The position numbers and the translations under genes were made by a program. 64,000 nt of DNA from Closterium sp. NIES-65. Lineage: Eukaryota > Streptophyta > Zygnematophyceae > Desmidiales > Closteriaceae. The notes below the pieces were generated by a model. That model had not been told where the DNA came from. It did not search any database and was given only the letters and a program-made list of their open reading frames with translations. The DNA lies in assembly GCA_948144175.1 (NCBI GenBank), contig CANXME010000875.1, positions 620,001 through 684,000 on the forward strand, read 5' to 3'. Shown in pieces: positions 55,001 through 64,000 of this stretch (position 1 is its first letter; the number at the start of each line of letters is the position of its first letter).

Positions 55001-57839
55001 GGTCCCCCCCCGGTAGACCCCCTCCCCCCTCAGGGTCCTGCCCCTTCAGGTGTGTCTCAGGTAGACGCGGTCGAGCCTGTTGAGGTCACTGGTGACTCTG
55101 GTGCTGCTGCGGGTGCTGAGCCTGGGGGTGCTGAGCCTGGGGGTGCTGAGGCTGTGGGTGCTGAGCCTGGGGGTGCTGTGTGTGGGGGAGCTGAGCCTGG
55201 GGGTACTGCGTCTGGGAGTGCTGCGCCTGCTGCTTCTGTTCCTGGTGGTTCTCCAGACCATTCTTCGCGCCGCGAGCCGCTCTCTCCTCTGGAGCTGCGT
55301 GAGTGGTTTGCTCGGCGCTGGAGGCGAGTTGCTGGAGCTGGGGGTACTGTTGCTGCCGAGGGAGCTGGTACCACGGGTCCCGGAGGTGCTCGTACTGAGG
55401 GTACTGGAGCTGCCGGGCCCGGGGGTGCCTCTGGAGCTGGAGCTGCTGCGGGTGCTGGCGCTGAGACTACGACTGTCGGTCCTTTTGAGGGTACTTCTGC
55501 AGCTACTGGTGGTGCTGGAGTTGGAGCTGCTACTGGTGCTGGTGCTGCCTCTGGAGGTGTTGGTGCTGTCCCTGCTGTCTCTGGCGGTGCTGCGCGGCCT
55601 CGGCCGTACTTCGTTCCGCTCCTTCAGCAGGTTCTTGGTCTCCCGCCTTCCACTGGTCCTTCTCCTCCCGTAGAGTGTCCGCAGCCTGTCCCGTCACAGT
55701 CACAGTTACAGCCCGCCTCTCCCCTGCCTTCTCCTTCTCCCTACGCTGGTCCTACTGGAGGTCTTGCTGAGCGTCGTGAGCCTGCGTCAGCGTCCTCCTC
55801 CTGTCCCTGGCACACACCAGATGTCTCTGCGTCCGTCCACTGCTCCTCTGCGTGCCCCTTTGCCTTCTCCTCCTCAGTCTTCTCTTCCTACACTTGCCGA
55901 CCCGGAGTCGGACTCTCGCCGTGCTGCCAGTCCTACTGTCACGCGTCTTCTTGCTTCTCTTGTCACTGACCCTTCCTATGCATCCGCTGCTGCGTCTGCC
56001 CTAGTTGCTGAGCTGGTCGACTTTGCTGCTGCGTGTCGTCTGGACTACGCTGCCCATCTTGTTGCTGAGTCTGCTGAGTCTCCTGAGTCTGCGTCTGCTG
56101 CGTCTGCGTCTGCCTGTCCTCCGTCCGTCGGGGGTGACTGTGCTCTTGGCACGGACGTCCTTGAGGACAGGCAGGAGGAGTTCCAGTGCTTTGCCGCCGC
56201 TTTGCCCCATCTCGTATCCATGCTTGTTGCCCCTGAGGGAGACCCGGATGCTCTAGACATCCCGACCCCACGCTCTTACGCAGAGGCGATGGCCGGTCCC
56301 TACTCCTCTCAGTGGCAGTCAGCCATGGATGCAGAGATGGCTTCCTGGAAGTCCACAGGCACCTACGTTGACGCTGTTCCCCCTCCTGGGGCGAACATTG
56401 TCAGTGGCATGTGGATATTCAGGGTGAAGCGGCCGCCGGGTTCTCCGCCTGTCTTCAAGGCGCGCTACGTGGCTCGTGGCTTCAGTCAGCGACAGGGAGT
56501 TGACTTCTTTCAGACCTTCTCCCCGACCCCGAAGATGACCACTCTTCGGGTTGTACTGCACGTCGCTGCTCAGCGGGACTACGAGCTCCACTCTCTTGAC
56601 TTCAGCACTGCTTTCCTGCAGGGCCGCCTGCACGAGGAGATCTGGCTGCGCCGCCCTCCTGGCTTCACTGGGTCGTTCCCTCCTGGTACCCAGTGGAGCC
56701 TCCGGCGACCAGTCTACTGTCTCCGCCAGGCGCCGCGTGAGTGACACAACACACTGAGGACTACACTTGCGGCTCTTGGGTTTGCTCCTTCTACTGCTGA
56801 CCCGTCGCTGTTTCTGCGCACCGACACCTCGCTGCTGCCGTTCTACATCCTCGTGTACATCGACGACTTGGTCTTTGCCACTGCAGACACTGCCGCACTC
56901 GCCCACGTGAAGTCCGAGCTGCAGAAGAGACACACGTGCACAGACCTGGGTGAACTGACAAGCTATCTTGGCTTGCGGATCACCCGGGACAGAGCACGCC
57001 GCACCATTACCCTGACTCAGTCACACATGGTGCAGCAGGTCCTTCAGCGCTTCGGCTTCACGTACTCCTCGCCTCAGTCCACTCCTCTGCCTACGGGACA
57101 CTCGCTCTCAGCTCTGCCTTTGGATGAGTCCGTAGAGTCGAGTGGTCCGTATCCAGAGCTTGTGGGCTGCCTCATGTACCTGATGACTTGCACTCGACCT
57201 GACCTCGCATACCCTCTCAGCATCTTAGCACGCTATGTTGCTCCCGGCCGTCACCGGAAGGAGCACATGGATGCAGCTAAGAGGGTGTTGCGCTACTTGT
57301 GCAGTACGTCTGGCATGGGGCTAGTGCTTGGAGGGCGTGAGCGGCCTGTGCTCACTGGGCACGCGGACGCTTCTTGGGCTGACGACCAGGCTACTCAGAG
57401 GTCGTCTCAGGGTTACACCTTCAGTCTTGGCTCTGGCTCTATCTCTTGGCGCTCTACTCGCTCTTCTTCGGTTCTCAGCTCCAGCTGTGAGGCTGAGATC
57501 TACGCCACGGCCATGGCTGCCCAGGAGCTTCGCTGGCTCACCTACCTGCTGACTGACCTTGGAGAGCGGCCTCGTTCTCCTCCAGTGCTGTACGTCGACA
57601 ACAAGGCAACCATTGCCTTGTGTCAGGAGCACAGACTGGAGCACAGGACGAAGCACATTGCTCTGCGCTACTTCCTTGCTCGAGAGCTGCAGCAGCGTGG
57701 TCAGCTTCGCCTGCGTTTCGTGGCCACTGAGGCCAACACTGCTGATGTGTTCACCAAGGCACTTCCGCCTCGTGACCATCAGCGCTTTTGCACTCTGCTA
57801 GGCCTTGTGCCAACTGGGCCTCACTTGCTTACCTCTTGA
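52003..57839 (+). pseudogene. Copia H gag-pol, nearly intact
   Basis: ATG at 52003 (MATPSVLTFDAEG). The Gag frame shifts at a 14-base poly-C run (52464-52477) and stays open to 55969. This covers the Gly-rich tract (52800-53040), the stretched zinc motif C-x13-C-x3-H-x4-C (53173-53248), protease DSGAS (about 53587), pre-integrase HHRMGH and CVPC, integrase HMD (about 54255), SDRGGEF (about 54462) and NGIAER (about 54560), and the Gly/Ala/Pro linker (55090-55600). A 53-bp deletion at about 55785 between GCGTC repeats shifts the frame into the RT part (55764-56744), which ends at a TGA replacing TGG. RT resumes at about 56745 with YIDD (about 56853), then a complete RNase H to the stop at 57837-57839. 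Confidence 0.92.
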
Positions 57840-58044
57840 CCTTGCCTGTACTGCTGCATATATATATCCTTGCTCTTGCTTGTTTAGCACTGTTATATAT
57901 AAATGCTCTGCTGCATGTGAACTGGCCTTGTGGCCTTGACCTTGTGCTTGGAATTTGTGTGGTATCCTTGATATCCACCCTGAGCTTGCTTTGCTTGACT
58001 GGTCTTGTGACCCCTTGCTCTCCCCCACTTTGCCTATGGGGGTG
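57840..58044 (+). promoter_or_regulatory. Copia H 3' non-coding block and polypurine tract
   Basis: Equivalent of 7995-8192 in copia A: TATATA stretches (57858-57902), GGCCTTGTGGCC, CTTGTGACCCC and the terminal ATGGGGGTG before the LTR. Confidence 0.75.
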
Positions 58045-58180
58045 TGTCAGATGTTTATATATTGCTGATGCATATATGTAGGCTGTAGTGGGGTAGCCCA
58101 TTGGGGGTACAACCCAATTAGGGTTGGTACTTGTACGTGTTTCATTTCATAGTGCACCCACTCTCTCTCTAATCACAACA
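58045..58180 (+). repeat. Copia H 3' LTR
   Basis: 136 bp. About four substitutions from the 5' LTR, for example CATTGGGGG against CATAGGGGG and AATCACAACA against AATCTCAACA. Confidence 0.95.
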
Positions 58181-61100
58181 TGCGGGTTACGCGATATGGT
58201 GACTCCGTTTGCGTATGGTGATGGATCGTCATCCATTCTTTTACGGACATTCAACAAGGTGCTTAGAAGGAGTGGTATGAAGCACAGGCCCTACGCACAA
58301 GCGGTGATGCGTTATCGACAGCCATGTTTAGACTGTGCGACGATGCAGCGTTCAGGCCTGCGGGTTGCGCGACATGGTGACTCCGTTTGCGTATGGTGCC
58401 GGATTGTCATCCATTCTTTCACGGACATTCAACAAGGTGCTTAGAAAGAGTGGTATGAAGCACAGAACCTACGCACAAGCGGTGATGCGTTATCGACAGC
58501 CATGTTTAGACTGTGCGATGATGCAGTGTTCAGGCCTGCGGGTTGCGCGACATGGTGACTCCGTTTGCGTATGGTGATGGATCGTCATCCATTCTTGCAC
58601 GGACATTCAACAAGGTGCTTAGAAGAAGTGGTGTGGAGCACAGGCCCTACGCACAAGCGGTGATGCGTTATCGAGAGCCATGTTTAGACTCTGCGACGAT
58701 GCAGCGTTTAGGCCTGCAGGTTGCACGACATGGTAACTCCGCTTGCGTATGGTGATGGATCGTCATCCATTTTTGCACGGACATTCAACATGGTGCTTAG
58801 AAGGAGTGGTGTGAAGCACAGGCCCTATGCACAAGCGGTGATGCGTTATCGACAGCCATGTTTAGACTGTGCGACGATGTTGCGTTCAGGCCTGCGGGTT
58901 GCGCGACATGGTGACTCCGTTTGCGTATGGTGATGGATCGTCATCCATTCTTGCACGGACATTCAACAAGGTTCTTAGAAGGAGTGGTATGAAGCACAGG
59001 CCATACGCACAAGCGGTGATGCGTTATCGACAGCCATGTTTGGACTGTGCGACGATGCAGCGTTCAGGCCTGCTGGTTGCGCGACATGGTGACTCCGTTT
59101 GCGTATGGTGATGGATCGTCATCCATTCTTTCACGGACATTCAACAAGGTGCTTAGAAGGAGTGGTATGAAGCACAGGCCATACGCACAAGCGGTGATGC
59201 GTTATCGACAGCCATGTTTAGACTGTGCGACGATGCAGCGTTCAGGCCTGCGGGTTGCGCGACATGGTGACTCCGTTTGCGTATGGTGATGGATCGTCAT
59301 CCATTCTTTCACGGACATTCAACAAGGTGCTTAGAAGGAGTGGTATGAAGCACAGGCCATACGCACAAGCGGTGATGCGTTATCGACAGCCATGTTTAGA
59401 CTGTGCGACGATGCAGCGTTCAGGCCTGCGGTTTACGCGACATGGTGACTCCGTTTGCGTATGGTAATGGATCGTCGTCCATTCTTTTACGGACATTCAA
59501 CAAGGTGCTTAGAAGGAGTGGTATGAAGCACAGGCCCTACGCACAAGTGGTGATGCGTTATCGACAGCCATGTTTAGACTGTGCGACAATGCAGCGTTCA
59601 GGCCTGCGGGGTTGCGCGACATGGTGACTCCATTTGCGTATGGTGATGGATCGTCATCCATTCTTTTACGGACATTCAACAAGGTGCTTAGAAGGAGTGG
59701 TATGAAGCACAGGCCCTACGCACAAGTGGTGATGCGTTATCGACAGCCATGTTTAGACTGTGCGACGATGCAGCGTTCAGGCCTGCGGGTTGCGCGACAT
59801 GGTGACTCCGTTTGCGTATGGTGATGGATCGTCATCCACTCTTGCACCGACATTCAACAAGGTGCTTAGAAGGAGTGGTATGAAGCACAGGCCCTACACA
59901 CAACCAGTGATGTGTTATCGACAGCCATGTTTAGACTGTGCGACGATGCAGCGTTCAGGCCTTCGGGTTGCGCGACATGGTGACTCCGTTTGCGTATGGT
60001 GATGGATCGTCATCCATTCTTGCACGGACATTCAACAAGGTGCTTAGAAGGAGTGGTATGAAGCACAGGCCCTACGCACAAGCGGTGATGCGTTATCGAC
60101 AGCCATGTTTAGACTGTGCGACGATGCAGCGTTCAGGCCTGCGGGTTGCACGACATGGTGACTCCGTTTGCGTATGGTGATGGATCGTCATCCATTCTTT
60201 CACGGACATTCAACAAGGTGCTTAGAAGGAGTGGTATGAAGCACAGGCCATACGCACAAGCGGTGATGCGTTATCGACAGCCATGTTTAGACTGTGCGAC
60301 GATGCAGCGTTCAGGCCTGCGGTTTACGCGACATGGTGACTCCGTTTGCGTATGGTAATGGATCGTCGTCCATTCTTTTACGGACATTCAACAAGGTGCT
60401 TAGAAGGAGTGGTATGAAGCACAGGCCCTACGCACAAGTGGTGATGCGTTATCGACAGCCATGTTTAGACTGTGCGACAATGCAGCGTTCAGGCCTGCGG
60501 GGTTGCGCGGCATGGTGACTCCATTTGCGTATGGTAATGGATCGTCATCCATTCTTTTACGGACATTCAACAAGGTGCTTAGAAGGAGTGGTATGAAGCA
60601 CATGCCCTACGCACAAGTGGTGATGCGTTATCGACAGCCATGTTTAGACTGTGCGACGATGCAGCGTTCAGGCCTGCGGGTTGCGTGACATGGTGACTCC
60701 GTTTGCGTATGGTGATGGATCGTCATCCACTCTTGCACCGACATTCAACAAGGTGCTTAGAAGGAGTGGTATGAAGCACAGGCCCTACGCACAAGCGGTG
60801 ATGCGTTATCGACAGCCATGTTCAGACTGTGCGACGATGCAGCGTTCAGGCCTGCGGGTTGCGCGACATGGTGACTCCGTTTGCGTATGGTGATGGATCG
60901 TCATCCATTCTTGCACCGACATTCAACAAGGTGCTTAGAAGGAGTTGTATGAAGCACAGGCCCTACACACAACCAGTTATGTGTTATCGATAGCCATGTT
61001 TAGACTGTGCGACGATGCAGCGTTCAGGCCTTCGGGTTGCGCGACATGGTGACTCCGTTTGCGTATGGTGATGGATCGTCATCCATTCTTTCACGGACAT

Positions 61101-64000
61101 TCAACAAGGTGCTTAGAAGGAGTGGTATGAAGCACAGGCCCTACGCACAAGCGGTGATGCGTTATCGACAGCCATGTTTAGACTGTGCGACGATGCAGCG
61201 TTCAGGCCTGCGGGTTGCGCGACATGGTGACTCCGTTTGCGTATGGTGATGGATTGTCATCCATTCTTTCACGGACATTCAACAAGGTGCTTAGAAGGAG
61301 TGGTATGAAGCACAGGCCCTACGCACAAGCGGTGATGCGTTATCGACAGCCATATTTAGACTGTGCGACCATGCAACGTTCAGGCCTGCGGGTTGCGCGA
61401 CATGGTGACTCCGTTTGCGTATGGTGATGGATCGTAATCCATTCTTGCACGGACATACAACAAGGTGCTTAGAAGGAGTGGTATGAAGCACAGGCCCTAC
61501 GCATAAGCGGTGATGCGTTATCAACAGCCATGTTTAGACTGTGCGACGATGCAGCGTTCAGGCCTGCGGGCTGCGCGACATGGTGACTCCGTTTGCGTAT
61601 GGTGATGGATTGTCATCCATTCTTGCACGGACATTCAACAAGGTGCTTAGAAGGAGTGGTATGAAGCACAAGCCCTACGCACAAGCGGTGATGCGTTATC
61701 GAGAGCCATGTTTAGACTGTGCGATGATGCAGCGTTCAGGCGTGCGGGTTGCGCGACATGGTGACTCCGTTTGCGTATGGTGATGGATCGACATCCATTC
61801 TTGCACGGACATTCAACAAGGTGCTTAGAAGGAGTGGTATGAAGCACAGGCCCTACGCACAAGCGGTGATGCGTTATCGACAGCCATGTTTAGACTGTGC
61901 GACAATGCAGTGTTCAGGCTTGCAGGTTGCACGACATGGTGACTCTGTTTGCGTATGGTGATGGATCGTCCTCCATTCTTGCACGGACATTCAACAAGGT
62001 GCTTAGAAGGAGTGGTATGAAGCACAGGCCCTACGCACAAGCGGTGATGCGTTATCGACAGCCATGTTTAGACTCTGCGACGATGCAGCGTTCAGGCCTG
62101 TGGTTGTGCGACATGGTGACTCCGTTTGCGTATGGTGATGGATCGTCATCCACTCTTGCACGGACATTCAACAAGGTGCTTAGAAGGAGTGGTGTGGAGC
62201 ACAGGCTCTACGCACAAGCGGTGATGCGTTATCGAGAGCCATGTTTAGACTCTGCGACGATGCAGCGTTCAGGCCTGCGGGTTTCACGACATGGTAACTC
62301 CGTTTGCGTATGGTGATGGATCATCATCCATTCTTGCACGGACATTCAACAAGGTGCTTAGAAGGAGTGGTGTGAAGCACAGGCCCTATGCACAAGCGGT
62401 GATGCGTTATCGACAGCCATGTTTAGACTGTGCGACAATGCATCGTTCAGGCCTGCGGGTTGCGCAACATGGTGACTCCGTTTGCGTATGGTGATGGATC
62501 GTCATCCATTCTCGCACGGATATTCAACAAGGTTCTTAGAAGGAATGTTATGAAGCACAGGCCATACGCACAAGCGGTGATGCGTTATCGACAGCCATGT
62601 TTAGACTGTGCGACGATGCAGCGTTCAGGCCTGCGGGTTGCGCGACATGGTGACTCCGTTTGCGTATGGTGATGGATCGTCATCCATTCTTTCACGGACA
62701 TTCAACAAGGTGCTTAGAAGGAGTGGTATGAAGCACAGGCCATACGCACAAGCGGTGATGCGTTATCGACAGCCATGTTTAGACTGTGCGACGATGCAGC
62801 GTTCAGGCCTGCGGTTTACGCGACATGGTGACTCCGTTTGCGTATGGTAATGGATCGTCGTCCATTCTTTTACGGACATTCAACAAGGTGCTTAGAAGGA
62901 GTGGTATGAAGCACAGGCCCTACGCACAAGTGGTGATGCGTTATCGACAGCCATGTTTAGACTGTGCGACAATGCAGCGTTCAGGCCTGCGGGGTTGCGC
63001 GGCATGGTGACTCCATTTGCGTATGGTAATGGATCGTCATCCATTCTTTTACGGACATTCAACAAGGTGCTTAGAAGGAGTGGTATGAAGCACATGCCCT
63101 ACGCACAAGTGGTGATGCGTTATCGACAGCCATGTTTAGACTGTGCGACGATGCAGCGTTCAGGCCTGCGGGTTGCGTGACATGGTGACTCCGTTTGCGT
63201 ATGGTGATGGATCGTCATCCACTCTTGCACCGACATTCAACAAGGTGCTTAGAAGGAGTGGTATGAAGCACAGGCCCTACGCACAAGCGGTGATGCGTTA
63301 TCGACAGCCATGTTCAGACTGTGCGACGATGCAGCGTTCAGGCCTGCGGGTTGCGCGACATGGTGACTCCGTTTGCGTATGGTGATGGATCGTCATCCAT
63401 TCTTGCACCGACATTCAACAAGGTGCTTAGAAGGAGTTGTATGAAGCACAGGCCCTACACACAACCAGTTATGTGTTATCGATAGCCATGTTTAGACTGT
63501 GCGACGATGCAGCGTTCAGGCCTTCGGGTTGCGCGACATGGTGACTCCGTTTGCGTATGGTGATGGATCGTCATCCATTCTTTCACGGACATTCAACAAG
63601 GTGCTTAGAAGGAGTGGTATGAAGCACAGGCCCTACGCACAAGCGGTGATGCGTTATCGACAGCCATGTTTAGACTGTGCGACGATGCAGCGTTCAGGCC
63701 TGCGGGTTGCGCGACATGGTGACTCCGTTTGCGTATGGTGATGGATTGTCATCCATTCTTTCACGGACATTCAACAAGGTGCTTAGAAGGAGTGGTATGA
63801 AGCACAGGCCCTACGCACAAGCGGTGATGCGTTATCGACAGCCATGTTTAGACTGTGCGACCATGCAACGTTCAGGCCTGCGGGTTGCGCGACATGGTGA
63901 CTCCGTTTGCGTATGGTGATGGATCGTAATCCATTCTTGCACGGACATACAACAAGGTGCTTAGAAGGAGTGGTATGAAGCACAGGCCCTACGCATAAGC
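58181..64000 (+). repeat. 178-bp satellite array, second block, runs off the window
   Basis: About 33 units of the same satellite in the same orientation; the array is one array split by copia H. Units here are more homogeneous than in the first block. A block from about 60150 to 61508 is repeated almost identically at 62642-64000 (offset 2492 bp, 14 units). A shorter block at about 59225-59760 reappears near 60116-60651 (offset 891 bp, five units plus one base). Some units have one extra G (GCGGGGTTGC), making 179 bp. Confidence 0.95.

Larger units (their letters stand above)
50964..58180 (+). mobile_element. Copia H: complete short-LTR copia in the satellite
   Basis: LTRs 50964-51099 and 58045-58180 (136 bp each, about four differences), flanked by TGCGG (50959-50963 and 58181-58185) of the satellite, so both ends are certain. 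It has the full family organisation. Inactivating changes are few: a poly-C frameshift in gag, a 53-bp deletion before RT and one TGA in RT. After A it is the best preserved copy and carries the longest single open frame of the window (1200 codons, 52367-55969). Confidence 0.97.

Noticed and set aside
43138..63919. Dozens of ~80-codon open frames with the same protein (MRRCSVQACGLRD...) in the satellite
   Set aside because: They are produced by the 178-bp unit itself. Many begin with GTG, they overlap the next unit out of frame, and they carry random stops in variant units. No coding gene is supported.

Overview
The window is repeat-only plant-type DNA. I see no host gene, rRNA or genuine tRNA gene in 64 kb. 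It holds nested Ty1/copia LTR retrotransposons (about 1-42,992 and 50,964-58,180), a set of non-coding LTR elements, and two blocks of a 178-bp tandem satellite (42,993-50,963 and 58,181-64,000). Copia elements primed by an initiator-Met-tRNA-like site (TGGTATCAGAGC or variants), TRIM/SMART-type miniature LTR elements and a ~178-bp satellite together suggest a green plant (land plant or streptophyte alga). I cannot name the species. The copia elements are unusually GC-rich. The setting resembles pericentromeric or centromeric chromatin; this is an inference.

Layout, left to right. Element I, the oldest piece at the left, is a 5' leader plus a truncated gag (9,423-10,910). A non-coding minus-strand LTR element, S1 (1-18 and 8,325-9,422), was inserted into its leader. 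Copia A (19-8,324, TSD CATAG) was inserted into an S1 LTR, and an unrelated 810-bp solo LTR (5,716-6,525, TSD ACGCT) into A. Next comes copia B (11,000-24,342), of another lineage. B is broken by a 345-bp SMART-like element (14,112-14,456, TSD GTGGC), by copia C (16,061-22,074, TSD ACCCT) and by a 129-bp solo LTR (24,047-24,175, TSD GTCGG), and is cut at its right end by copia D (24,343-29,672). Copia E (29,673-37,002) and copia F (37,021-~42,530) lie on the minus strand. F is joined to the 3' end of a plus-strand copia, G (~42,531-42,992), whose 3' LTR abuts the satellite. The satellite carries a solo S1-family LTR (47,191-47,441, TSD GGATC) and a complete copia H (50,964-58,180, TSD TGCGG).

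A, C, E, F, G and H form one family. Its LTRs are only 121-136 bp. The leader is long, GC-rich and tandemly repetitive. The gag-pol order is gag, Gly-rich tract, a stretched zinc knuckle, protease, integrase, a 15-bp-repeat-encoded linker, reverse transcriptase and RNase H, followed by a conserved 3' non-coding block and a short polypurine tract. Every copy here is defective, through stops, frameshifts, homopolymer expansion, microhomology deletions or (in E) a mutated RT active site. A has LTRs differing at one of 132 positions, so it inserted recently.

Observations most worth following are: (1) the satellite, with a short dyad in each monomer, where LTRs of two different families sit at exactly the same nucleotide; (2) the SMART element, whose LTR/PBS junction carries tRNA-like A and B boxes; (3) a covarying hairpin array just downstream of the S1 primer site; and (4) a poly-C tract at one gag position that has expanded in three copies of the short-LTR family.
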